A stretch of DNA of 64,000 bases. Source: SMWC01 sp045561055. Lineage in GTDB: Bacteria > Pseudomonadota > Gammaproteobacteria > Steroidobacterales > Rariloculaceae. The stretch lies in the NCBI GenBank assembly GCA_045561055.1, contig JBJKYL010000003.1, forward strand, positions 1 through 64,000, given 5' to 3'. A program made the translations under genes and the position numbers. Under the pieces are notes generated by a model, which did not search any database, was not told where the DNA came from, and was given only the letters and a program-made list of their open reading frames with translations. Below are positions 53,245-61,548 of this stretch, one piece after another; positions within the stretch are counted from its first letter, which is position 1; every line of letters begins with the position of its first letter.

Positions 53245-54783
53245 ATGTGTGGAATTGTTGGGATTGTTGGTCAGAGCGCTGTTAACCAGGCTCTTTACGA
53301 CGCGTTAACGAACTTGCAGCATCGCGGTCAGGATGCCGCCGGTATCATGACGGCCGAAGATAGTCGTCTCTATTTGCGCAAAAACAATGGCCTGGTCCGC
53401 GACGTATTCCATCGGCGGCATATGAGCAAGTTACTCGGGAATATGGGGATCGGCCACGTTCGGTATCCAACAGCTGGGAGCGATAGCCTGACCGAAGCGC
53501 AACCGTTCTATGTGAACTCCCCATACGGTATTTGCCTTGCGCATAACGGTAATCTTGTTAATGCCGGTGAATTAAAAAAGCTCGTAACCGGCAGCGACCG
53601 CCGGCATCTCAATACGGCTTCCGATACCGAAGCCCTGCTCAACGTTTTCGCCCACGAATTGGGTCAAGTGTCGGAGAATGGCTTAACTCCTGATGCCATT
53701 CTCGCGGCAGTAGAGAATGTTCATCAAAGGTGCTCTGGCGGTTACGCTGTGGTAGCGATGATTATCGGCTACGGAATTGTCGCATTTCGAGATCCGTATG
53801 GAATCCGGCCCTTGGTGCTCGGGTTACGCAACTCTGAGCGCGGTGTCGAGCGTATCGTGGCGTCGGAAAGTGTGGCTTTGGATGCATTGGGCTTCGAGGT
53901 TGAGCGTGATATCCGGCCAGGAGAGGCGGTTTTTGTCGATACTACCGGTGAGGTTTATAGCCACGAATACTCTAAGTCCGTCCAGTACTCACCATGCATA
54001 TTCGAGTTTGTTTATTTTGCGCGTCCCGATTCGATTATCGATAGCCTGTCCGTCTACAAAGCCCGGCTTCGAATGGGTGAGCAGCTTGCAGCTAAAATAA
54101 TCTCTCTGAGGCCAGATCACGGTATCGATGTGGTGATTCCTGTGCCGGATACGTCTCGTACCGCTGCGGTGCAGGTGGCGCACGAACTAGGTGTTAAGTA
54201 TCGCGAAGGGTTTATCAAAAATCGCTATATAGGACGAACCTTCATTATGCCGGGACAAGCGGAACGTAAGGCATCGGTGCGCCGCAAGCTTAATGCTATC
54301 AAGTTAGAATTTCGCAGTAAGAACGTTCTCCTCGTGGATGACTCGATTGTTCGCGGTACTACCTCTAAGCAGATCATTCAGATGGCCCGTGATTCCGGTG
54401 CCAATAAGGTTTTCTTTGCCTCGGCTGCGCCGCCGGTTAGACATCCGAACGTTTATGGAATAGATATGCCTGCCTCCAGTGAGCTTGTTGCCAACGGTCG
54501 TTCTGTAGATGACGTACAGGAGATCATCGGCGCGGACTGGCTAGTCTATCAGGACCTAAATTCACTAGTGCAAGCAGTTCACCACGAGAATTCTGAGATC
54601 GAATCCTTCGATACATCCTGCTTCTCTGGTGAGTATGTTACGGGTGACGTAAGCCGCAATTATTTAGATGCGCTGGAACTTGAAAGATCCGATTCGGTCA
54701 AAGTAAAACGTGGTGGCAGTATCCGGGACGAGGAAGATGAGGATAATGACGATACTCAGATACAGGTTGCTAGCGTTGTCTAG
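53245..54783 (+). CDS. purF: Amidophosphoribosyltransferase
   Basis: First committed step of purine synthesis. AGAGGTT precedes the ATG at 53245; processing of Met1 exposes the nucleophile Cys2 in MCGIVGIVG. The PRPP loop is LLVDDSIVRGTTSK. 512 residues, with an unusually acidic tail (DEEDEDNDD). The frame is open back to 53212, but that would bury the required Cys2. Last gene of the accD operon. Confidence 0.96.
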   Translation: MCGIVGIVGQSAVNQALYDALTNLQHRGQDAAGIMTAEDSRLYLRKNNGLVRDVFHRRHMSKLLGNMGIGHVRYPTAGSDSLTEAQPFYVNSPYGICLAHNGNLVNAGELKKLVTGSDRRHLNTASDTEALLNVFAHELGQVSENGLTPDAILAAVENVHQRCSGGYAVVAMIIGYGIVAFRDPYGIRPLVLGLRNSERGVERIVASESVALDALGFEVERDIRPGEAVFVDTTGEVYSHEYSKSVQYSPCIFEFVYFARPDSIIDSLSVYKARLRMGEQLAAKIISLRPDHGIDVVIPVPDTSRTAAVQVAHELGVKYREGFIKNRYIGRTFIMPGQAERKASVRRKLNAIKLEFRSKNVLLVDDSIVRGTTSKQIIQMARDSGANKVFFASAAPPVRHPNVYGIDMPASSELVANGRSVDDVQEIIGADWLVYQDLNSLVQAVHHENSEIESFDTSCFSGEYVTGDVSRNYLDALELERSDSVKVKRGGSIRDEEDEDNDDTQIQVASVV

Positions 54784-54942
54784 CTAAGTGCGCAAGCGCT
54801 CATCGCCAGTATCGATTTGGATTGTTGATTGACGTCTTAATCATCTATACACAATAGGACTGCCCCATCATTTTATGATTGGACCTGGTTCATCAAGCAG
54901 CGTTGGGGGTGAGCGAAAGCATTTCAGCTATCCGCTGATTGG

Positions 54943-55665
54943 TTATAGATCGAGCTCCGTCAGCTCGAAGCCACTTTCATTCCAGCGAACTACGCTCGCT
55001 TGGTCGTACCATGACCCGAGTACTATGCGGGTCGCATCATTACCATCAAGTTCGAAGTGGTGGATGGCCGGCTGGTGGGTATGGCCATGCAACAGCGTTG
55101 TTACGCTATGTTTACGCATGGCCGTTTCAACTGCCCTTTGGTTGACGTCCATAATTTCCTCAGCCTTCTCGGAAATTGCGGTCTGGCTTTGTGCCCGGAG
55201 GTCATCAGCAATGCGTTGGCGTTCAGCGGATGATTTCGCTAGAAACTCACTCTGCCAGGTTGGGTCGCGCACGACGCGTCGAAACTGCATATACGGTTTA
55301 TCATCGGTGCATAGTAAATCACCGTGCATGAGCAACACTCGATTGCCCTCGAGTTCCAGGATTTCTGTTTCTGAGAGTAGCTCGCAGCCAGTGGCCGCCG
55401 CGAAACGGTGACCGATCAAAAAATCGCGATTTCCATGCATGAAGTAGCATGGAATGTTGTGCAGTCTTAGGGCTGCTAGCGCCTTAATAATTGGGGCGTT
55501 ACTTGGATTTGTGTCGTCGTCTCCGATCCAGACTTCAAATAAATCACCGAGAATATAAAGCGCGCTTGCCTCTCGTGCTTCAGTTTCTATAAAACGTAGG
55601 AAACGGTCAATACCGTCAGGCCGCTCGGCATCCAGGTGCAGATCGGATATAAACAGCGTAGTCAT
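54943..55665 (-). CDS. lpxH: UDP-2,3-diacylglucosamine diphosphatase
   Basis: Makes lipid X in lipid A synthesis. 240 residues of the calcineurin-like metallophosphatase fold: SDLHLDAERP, GDLFEVWIGDD, GNRDFLIG and HGHTHQPA carry the manganese ligands. It lies 7 bases downstream of the cyclophilin gene, so co-transcription is likely. Confidence 0.95.
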   Translation of the reverse strand: MTTLFISDLHLDAERPDGIDRFLRFIETEAREASALYILGDLFEVWIGDDDTNPSNAPIIKALAALRLHNIPCYFMHGNRDFLIGHRFAAATGCELLSETEILELEGNRVLLMHGDLLCTDDKPYMQFRRVVRDPTWQSEFLAKSSAERQRIADDLRAQSQTAISEKAEEIMDVNQRAVETAMRKHSVTTLLHGHTHQPAIHHFELDGNDATRIVLGSWYDQASVVRWNESGFELTELDL

Positions 55666-55672
55666 GGGAAAA

Positions 55673-56251
55673 TTATTGAGTCAGGATTTCGACCTGCTCG
55701 ATCACAATCGCAGTCGTTGGAACGTCGCGAGCGAGATGGCCTTGAGGTCCAGTCGGACGGTGGCCGATCTCATCCACGACTTCCATACCTTCGACGACAG
55801 TACCGAAGACCGCGTAACCCCATCGGGTTGGGCGGGGGTTCAGATCTAGATTGTCGTCTAGATTGATATAGAACTGGGCGTTTCCTGAGTGGGGGTCGTT
55901 CGTGCGAGCCAGGCCGATAGTGCCACGTAAATTACTCAATCCATTTCCAGACTCGTTGACGACTGAACGCTCCCTTAATTTCACTTGGAGGTCTTCGGTG
56001 TAGCCACCTGCCTGCGCAAGAAAACCTGGAATTACGCGATGGAAGATCGTGCCTTCGTAATGACCCTCTTCGGCATACTGAAGAAAACTTTCAACCGTAA
56101 ATGGTGCTCGATTTGGATTGAGTTCAATTACGAAGCTTCCAAGCGTGGTAGTGATATGGACACGCGGGCTGTCACTGGTCGATGGAATTTCCTGTGCTCC
56201 TATACTGGAAGCTACGAAGAACATATAGACAAAAACTTTGGACAATTTCAT
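55673..56251 (-). CDS. Periplasmic cyclophilin-type peptidyl-prolyl isomerase
   Basis: 192 residues with a signal peptide (cleavage near IGAQ-EI), so it is PpiA-like rather than the cytoplasmic PpiB. The cyclophilin core is intact: FHRVIPGFLAQAGG, GLARTNDPHSGNAQFYINL and YAVFGTVVEGMEVVD. It precedes lpxH, the partner order found in Pseudomonas. Confidence 0.92.
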   Translation of the reverse strand: MKLSKVFVYMFFVASSIGAQEIPSTSDSPRVHITTTLGSFVIELNPNRAPFTVESFLQYAEEGHYEGTIFHRVIPGFLAQAGGYTEDLQVKLRERSVVNESGNGLSNLRGTIGLARTNDPHSGNAQFYINLDDNLDLNPRPTRWGYAVFGTVVEGMEVVDEIGHRPTGPQGHLARDVPTTAIVIEQVEILTQ

Positions 56252-56322
56252 TGGCCTGTTCTCAACTGAGCGTGGCGATTCCTTGAATGATAACGAATCA
56301 AACTACAGCCGGCACCGTTTCT

Positions 56323-57177
56323 TTAGTTTTTGCGAAGTTGCTGGGCGGCTAGTGTATTGCTCAGCAGCATGGCGACGGTCATTGGGCCAACGCCTCCAGG
56401 TACGGGCGTAATCAGCCGGGCGTGTTTTTTCGCGCCGTTGAAGTCGACATCTCCAGCTAATCGGCCGCTATCTAGCCGTGTGATACCAACGTCGACAACG
56501 ACGGCGCCTTCTTTAACCCAATCTCCGGGAATCAGTCCAGGCTTGCCGACAGCGACGCACAGTAGGTCAGCCCGTCTGACGTGGGCTTCCAGATCTGCGC
56601 TGAAACGGTGGCAGATGGTCGTGGTTGCGCCGGCTAGCAGCATTTCCAGTGCCAATGGGCGTCCAACATGATTAGACGCGCCCACGATGACGGTGTGTAG
56701 GCCGATGACGTCTACGCCGGACCGCTCGAGTAAAACCATAATGCCATGAGGCGTACATGGCCTCAGCACTGGAATTCGTTGAGTTAATCGTCCGATGGTA
56801 TAGGGATGGAATCCGTCAACGTCTTTAAGCGGCAAGATTCGCTCGATGACCTGAGTTTCGTCGATATGACTAGGTAGTGGGAGTTGGACGAGGATGCCAT
56901 CGATTTCGTCTCTGGCATTGAGTTCATCAATGAGGTCCAGGACTACAAATTGTTCTGTATCTGACGGGAGATCGAGGTCGAAGGAACGAACACCCGCTAT
57001 GTTACAGGCGCGACGCTTGTTACGTACGTAGATACGAGATCCTTCGTCGTCTCCAATGAGAATGACGGCCAGCCCAGGCGGACGTATCCCGTCGCTTATT
57101 CGCGCCTTTATGGTTGTCGCGACTTCAGCTTCAACCTGTTGGGCGATTGCTTTGCCGTCAATAATTGTTGCGGCCAT
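56323..57177 (-). CDS. folD: Bifunctional methylenetetrahydrofolate dehydrogenase/cyclohydrolase
   Basis: Interconverts 5,10-methylene-, methenyl- and 10-formyl-tetrahydrofolate. 284 residues; YVRNKRRAC carries the catalytic lysine, QLPLPSHID and GASNHVGRPLALEML the NADP site, and PVPGGVGPMTVAML the C-terminus. Its start faces the tRNA cluster across about 145 bases. Confidence 0.96.
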   Translation of the reverse strand: MAATIIDGKAIAQQVEAEVATTIKARISDGIRPPGLAVILIGDDEGSRIYVRNKRRACNIAGVRSFDLDLPSDTEQFVVLDLIDELNARDEIDGILVQLPLPSHIDETQVIERILPLKDVDGFHPYTIGRLTQRIPVLRPCTPHGIMVLLERSGVDVIGLHTVIVGASNHVGRPLALEMLLAGATTTICHRFSADLEAHVRRADLLCVAVGKPGLIPGDWVKEGAVVVDVGITRLDSGRLAGDVDFNGAKKHARLITPVPGGVGPMTVAMLLSNTLAAQQLRKN

Positions 57178-57257
57178 ACAGCGCTCCTCGAGGGGGATGC
57201 GGATTCTCGCATGGCGGTTCGGATGTCCTCAAGGCCCTTTATTAAAATCTTTTATGT

Positions 57258-57287
57258 TTGACGCCTTTCACTGTGCACGATTACCAT
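57258..57287 (+). promoter_or_regulatory. Probable promoter of the tRNA cluster
   Basis: TTGACG, an 18-base spacer and TACCAT, about 36 bases before the first tRNA. The match at -10 is only fair. Confidence 0.4.
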
Positions 57288-57322
57288 CGTCGTTTGGCAC
57301 GAAGTTAGCGCTCGGGATTCGG

Positions 57323-57399
57323 CGGGGCATGGCGCAGTCTGGTAGCGCATCTGCTTTGGGAGCAGAGGGTCGGCGGTTCGAATCCGTCTGCCCCGACCA
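57323..57399 (+). tRNA. tRNA-Pro (anticodon TGG)
   Basis: 77 bases with CGGGGCA/TGCCCCG acceptor pairing and encoded CCA. The anticodon stem TCTGC/GCAGA encloses TTTGGGA, giving TGG. First of four closely spaced tRNAs. Confidence 0.96.
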
Positions 57400-57446
57400 T
57401 CACAGCCTAGGTAATCTCGGTTGCAGTTGGTAGGATTCTTAACTAA

Positions 57447-57523
57447 GCGCCTGTAGCTCAACCGGATAGAGCACCGGCCTTCTAAGCCGGGGGTTGCAGG
57501 TTCGAGTCCTGCCGGGCGCGCCA
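57447..57523 (+). tRNA. tRNA-Arg (anticodon TCT)
   Basis: 77 bases; GCGCCTG pairs with CGGGCGC (one G-U), CCA encoded. Stem CCGGC/GCCGG encloses CTTCTAA, giving TCT. Confidence 0.96.
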
Positions 57524-57553
57524 GTAAAGAATTGAGTATTTTGGAAAATTTGT

Positions 57554-57630
57554 GGTGGGCGTAGCTCAGCTGGTAGAGCCCCGGGTTGTGATCCCGGTCG
57601 TCGTGGGTTCGAGTCCCATCGTCCACCCCA
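57554..57630 (+). tRNA. tRNA-His (anticodon GTG)
   Basis: 77 bases including the extra 5' G(-1), which pairs with C73 as required for histidyl-tRNA synthetase. CCA is encoded. Stem CCGGG/CCCGG encloses TTGTGAT, giving GTG. Confidence 0.96.
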
Positions 57631-57656
57631 TTTCTTTTTACTCATCGTGGTCTAAT

Positions 57657-57733
57657 GGGCCGTTAGCTCAATCAGGCAGAGCAGCAGACTCTTAATCTGT
57701 TGGTTGTAGGTTCGATTCCTACACGGCCCACCA
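57657..57733 (+). tRNA. tRNA-Lys (anticodon CTT)
   Basis: 77 bases; GGGCCGT pairs with ACGGCCC, CCA encoded. The loop CTCTTAA gives anticodon CTT, reading AAG. Last of the cluster and the left border of the accessory segment. Confidence 0.94.
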
Positions 57734-57803
57734 TAACTAGGGGAAATATCCCACATTCATTACCAAATTGGTTTAACGGGCACTGTGTGGCTGTTTGCCC
57801 TAG

Positions 57804-57832
57804 TTGACGCGCCTCGAAGAACGCTATAGATT
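57804..57832 (+). promoter_or_regulatory. Promoter for the TonB-dependent receptor
   Basis: TTGACG, a 17-base spacer and TAGATT, 18 bases before the GTG start of the receptor gene. Same -10 hexamer as the tRNA-Ser promoter. Confidence 0.5.
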
Positions 57833-57850
57833 CGGCTAGACGGAGTCAGA

Positions 57851-60418
57851 GTGTACTCTCACAGGTATGCATGGTTTAGGAGGAGCAACAGTTCATGTTA
57901 TTTAAAAGCCTATGGAAGCTTTCGAAGCTTTGGAAGCTATGGTTCTATTTGGGTTGTCACCGTCCTTTCTGGGTTGCAGTTATATTCCGGTGCGGCTTTT
58001 GGCCAGGCCCTGGAAGAAATAATTGTCACGGCCGAACGCCGTGAGCTCAATCTGCAGCAGACACCTATTTCTATGTCTGCTTTCAATCAGCTCGAGCTCG
58101 ATCGACTGGGGCTTGAGACCACGGAGGATATAGCGAATTTCATACCCAACGTGAGCGTGGGTACGGCGTTCGGTTCCGGAGATCAGAACGCCACATTCTC
58201 TATCCGCGGCGCGGGTCAGTTTCGTAATACCACGTTTTTCGACCGTGGTGTCGGACTCTATATCGATGATATGTATTACCCGCGAAATTCTGGTGCAATC
58301 CTGAGAATACTGGACGTTGAGCGCGTTGAGGTGCTCAGAGGTCCACAGGGCACGCTTTTCGGCCGCAACAGCACCGGCGGAGCAATCCGCTATATTTCGC
58401 AGCAACCAGAAGATGAATTCAATGCAACCGTGAATTTGACCGGTGGCACCTTCGCGCGGAAAGACTTGAAAGGTCATGTGAATATTCCGCTCGGTGACAG
58501 AGCCGCTGCCAGGATTACGGGTGCCTCCATGGTCCGGGACGGTTACCTAAAGGGAGAAAACGGTCAAACTAAGGGAAACCTTGATGTGACCGCAATCCGC
58601 GCTCAATTGCGGTTTCAGCCCACCGACAGCTTGGATATCAATCTCTCCTACGCTACAGATTCCTCTAAGGACAATGGCCGGACCGGCACCCCCAAGGGTG
58701 TAGACGACTTCGATCCCAGCATAAAGGCTGATGGAATGGCCGGAATGAGCGGAAGGGAGATCGCTGGCCACGTTCCTCGATTGATATACGAGGAGCCAAC
58801 GTTTGGCTGTTACTGGGCGGGGGGCTCCTTGAACGGACCCTGCGTGACGTCGACATTTAATGAGAATGATCCGTCGACCTATTACTCAGACGCGTACTTG
58901 GTCCAAGACGGTTTCTATGACTACCTCGGTGGTACCCACGATTCGCGGTCGTCCTCAAACGATTTCACGACCCTCAATGCGAACTGGGATATGACGGACA
59001 ACATTACGGCCACATTGGTTGCCGGCTCCATTTCAGGTGAACGGGATGACATTTACGACGGGGATATGAGTCCTTTACCCATCCTCGCGAATAAGACTAT
59101 TGATACCTGGGATTCGTCAAGCGTCGAGTTGCGTTTCGCGGGTGAGCACGACCGGCTAAATTGGACCGCCGGCCTCTACACCTTCACGGAAACAGCTAAC
59201 TCATGGAACAAAACAGACGGCTATGACTGTAGCCCCATGGGAATGGATATTGATCTCGATAGCTGCGTAGTCGACATAGGGGAAGGTACCGAGTTTATTG
59301 ATAGCGACGCAAGTGGGATATTCGCCCAGGTTAGCTACGATATAACAGATAGGCTCGGTATCACGGTCGGTCTCCGTTCAACCGAGGACACCAAGGGTGC
59401 GGGTGGTTGGTTGCTAAATGAACCGGATGTGGTGGCGTATTTTGGTAAGAGCGACATAATTACAGAGGTTAGAGCTGCCACAAACGATGCTAGGATTTTC
59501 AGGGGCAATTCATGGACGTCGGATGACCACCGGGTAGTGCTCGATTATGAGTGGAACGACGATCTATTTACTTACCTTTCCTATAGCACGGCCTACAAAG
59601 CGGGCGGATTCGCAGACTTCCTAGGTGATGACACGGGTTCGAATAATGTAACCGTGGGCCGGGATGGCGTCGCGGGTACCGGCGATGAAGGCCAGCCTCG
59701 ATTCGGTCTGATTCCTTACGATCCCGAGTGGGTAAAAGGGTTTGAGATTGGGATGCGATCGGAGTGGTTAGACCAACGACTGCGATTAAACGTGTCGCTA
59801 TTCGACATGGCCTTTACGGATCGACATATCCGTTCTCAGGATCGGTTCTTCCAGAATCCGCCGTTTACGGCTAACGCGAGTAATCTCGATGTCGACGGTA
59901 TCGAAATAGATGCGATATATGCTGCTACCGATAGCGTCAGAGTCACTGCCGCGCTTGGTACGTTGAATTCGGCGTACTCTGGTATAGACCCATCCGCAAC
60001 CGGGGGCGTTTTTAATTCGACGCCGAGAGAGCGGATGCCGGCGCTCAGCGGGACACTCGGTTTTCGCCACACGGCGAACCTCGCGAATGGTGGGGAGTTC
60101 GTGACCTCTGCTAACGCCGCCTACACAGATGATTTTTATAATGGCAGTTCATCGAATCATCAGGTTCACATAGACTCCTATACGGTAATGACAATGCGCG
60201 GCGAATATTGGACTCCAAGTGGTGATTGGAGTATCACCGTTTCGTGTTCCAACTGCGCAAATGACGAAATCGTGCGAGGAGCCACAGATATGTCAGGGAC
60301 ACGTATTTTGCCTGATGGCTCGATCGGTGGTGGAGGCGCAGGCGTCGGTTTCAACCGCTGGGAAATTGCTGCGCCACGGCAGTTCGCAATCAACTTCGGA
60401 TATTATTTTAATAATTAA
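57851..60418 (+). CDS. TonB-dependent outer-membrane receptor
   Basis: 855 residues, GTG start. A long charged leader precedes a signal peptide core (SIWVVTVLSGLQLYSG; cleavage near FGQA). The TonB box EEIIVTA is at 55-61, then the plug with NVSVG, FSIRGAG and VEVLRGPQGTLFGRNSTGGAI. The rest is a 22-strand-type barrel with extracellular cysteine pairs (for example CYWAGGSLNGPC and CSNCAN). It ends GYYFNN rather than in an aromatic residue. It is of the FecA/CirA-like group often used for siderophores or glycans; the ligand is unknown. It sits between tRNA-Lys and tRNA-Leu. Confidence 0.9.
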   Translation: MYSHRYAWFRRSNSSCYLKAYGSFRSFGSYGSIWVVTVLSGLQLYSGAAFGQALEEIIVTAERRELNLQQTPISMSAFNQLELDRLGLETTEDIANFIPNVSVGTAFGSGDQNATFSIRGAGQFRNTTFFDRGVGLYIDDMYYPRNSGAILRILDVERVEVLRGPQGTLFGRNSTGGAIRYISQQPEDEFNATVNLTGGTFARKDLKGHVNIPLGDRAAARITGASMVRDGYLKGENGQTKGNLDVTAIRAQLRFQPTDSLDINLSYATDSSKDNGRTGTPKGVDDFDPSIKADGMAGMSGREIAGHVPRLIYEEPTFGCYWAGGSLNGPCVTSTFNENDPSTYYSDAYLVQDGFYDYLGGTHDSRSSSNDFTTLNANWDMTDNITATLVAGSISGERDDIYDGDMSPLPILANKTIDTWDSSSVELRFAGEHDRLNWTAGLYTFTETANSWNKTDGYDCSPMGMDIDLDSCVVDIGEGTEFIDSDASGIFAQVSYDITDRLGITVGLRSTEDTKGAGGWLLNEPDVVAYFGKSDIITEVRAATNDARIFRGNSWTSDDHRVVLDYEWNDDLFTYLSYSTAYKAGGFADFLGDDTGSNNVTVGRDGVAGTGDEGQPRFGLIPYDPEWVKGFEIGMRSEWLDQRLRLNVSLFDMAFTDRHIRSQDRFFQNPPFTANASNLDVDGIEIDAIYAATDSVRVTAALGTLNSAYSGIDPSATGGVFNSTPRERMPALSGTLGFRHTANLANGGEFVTSANAAYTDDFYNGSSSNHQVHIDSYTVMTMRGEYWTPSGDWSITVSCSNCANDEIVRGATDMSGTRILPDGSIGGGGAGVGFNRWEIAAPRQFAINFGYYFNN
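57911..57946 (+). repeat. Four 9-base in-frame repeats in the receptor leader
   Basis: TATGGAAGC, TTTCGAAGC, TTTGGAAGC and TATGGTTCT encode YGS-FRS-FGS-YGS (residues 21-32). Such tandem repeats could slip in replication, always by whole tripeptides. Confidence 0.6.
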
Positions 60419-60426
60419 TTCTGGAG

Positions 60427-60462
60427 CGGTCCTGCGTCGGCTCGAGTGCTGACGCAGGACCG
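60427..60462. terminator. Strong hairpin after the receptor gene
   Basis: CGGTCCTGCGTCGGC pairs with GCTGACGCAGGACCG around a six-base loop: a 15-base-pair stem with one G-U pair, starting 8 bases after the stop. No T-run follows on the plus strand, so it may act as an mRNA 3' end stabiliser or a weak terminator. Confidence 0.55.
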
Positions 60463-60559
60463 GCCCCTGCTACCCTATCACTAGCATCGTTCCCGCCTGT
60501 CTCACGATCGTTCCCGAATAACCGCTTTAACGGTTTCCGAAACGCGCAAGCTCAATTCA

Positions 60560-60601
60560 TTGACTTGCTTGTAGATCCCCATTTTTATACTAAACTAGTA
60601 T
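60560..60601 (+). promoter_or_regulatory. Promoter with overlapping operator-like palindrome
   Basis: TTGACT (60560-60565) with an 18-base spacer to TTTATA (60584-60589). The perfect palindrome ATACTA-AAC-TAGTAT (60587-60601) overlaps the -10 and the expected start point, a classic operator position. It lies 51 bases upstream of the following gene. Confidence 0.5.
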
Positions 60602-60651
60602 TACATTAGAATTTCAGGTCTTATTTCGGGCTTGTATGGGGGATTGCTTGA

Positions 60652-61443
60652 ATGGTTAAAAAAATTCGAACAATTGCGGCTTCAGCGTTACTGTCAACTG
60701 TCGCAGCTATCACCGCGTTCGCCCAGCACGGCCTAGAAGGTGCGACTCCGATGACGTTTTTTGTGACAAGTAAGCCAATCGGTGACGGTGGTAATCTCGG
60801 TGGATTGACCGGTGCTGATGTGCATTGCCAGGCGCTTGCTGAAAATGTGGGTGCTGGTGGCCGGACATGGCAGGCTTATCTGAGCACACAGGCACGGCCT
60901 GGCGTGCTAGCGGTCAATGCGCGCGATCGTATTGGCACGGGGCCGTGGCATAATTTTGAGGGTGTGATGATCGCCCGTGATGTTGCTCATCTCCACGGCG
61001 ATACGATCGACCTTGCGCGGCTAGGTAATAATCTGACGAAGCGGACAGGGCTTACCGAGAAAGGCCAGATAGTTCCTGGAATGAACGATTACAAACACCC
61101 ACGGGACGACGATTGGGAGTATGTGCGAACGACGCCCTATACGAACCGTCACGAGGTTCTGACGGGTTCGCAGCTTGACGGTACGGCTTACCCACCGGAG
61201 CTTGACTACACTTGCGACAACTGGACAAGTAGCGTTGACCCAGTGGAAGGTGCTCCCCGTGTTCACGGCGTCATGGGCAGAGGGCTTTATCCAGGTCGCC
61301 CGAATGCACAGATTGGTTTCCCAGATCGAAATGGGGGTGGCGATGGTTCTTGGAATTCATCCCATGGCACACGCGGTTGTAGCCAGACAGCGTTGGCCAT
61401 CACTCATGGTGTCGGCAAACTGTATTGTTTCGCAATCGACTGA
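60652..61443 (+). CDS. Exported lectin-fold-like protein
   Basis: 263 residues, signal peptide (cleavage near AFAQ-HG). The mature sequence follows a pattern of C-type lectin/endostatin-like exported proteins: FFVTS...GNLGGLTGADVHCQALAENVGAG...WQAYLST (given in pieces), VNARDRIGTGPW, later DYTCDNWTSS and a C-terminal GCSQTAL...GKLYCFAID, with cysteines placed for two disulfides. Such folds bind sugars or proteins at the surface; the ligand is unknown. A dedicated promoter with palindrome lies upstream. Confidence 0.7.
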   Translation: MVKKIRTIAASALLSTVAAITAFAQHGLEGATPMTFFVTSKPIGDGGNLGGLTGADVHCQALAENVGAGGRTWQAYLSTQARPGVLAVNARDRIGTGPWHNFEGVMIARDVAHLHGDTIDLARLGNNLTKRTGLTEKGQIVPGMNDYKHPRDDDWEYVRTTPYTNRHEVLTGSQLDGTAYPPELDYTCDNWTSSVDPVEGAPRVHGVMGRGLYPGRPNAQIGFPDRNGGGDGSWNSSHGTRGCSQTALAITHGVGKLYCFAID

Positions 61444-61548
61444 ACAAGCATTAATCATTTGTTATAGTGAGAATATAGCAGCGCTAATGCTCCAACTCTG
61501 TAGCAGATAAACGCTTTGATTGAACCTCGTAAGAAGGGAGCCTTACAC

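Noticed and set aside
54905..54935. TCAGC/GCTGA hairpin between purF and lpxH as a terminator
   Set aside because: A five-base stem without a T-run in either direction.
54875..55411. 178-codon plus-strand open frame opposite lpxH
   Set aside because: Serine- and arginine-rich shadow of lpxH; no ribosome site and no recognisable motif.
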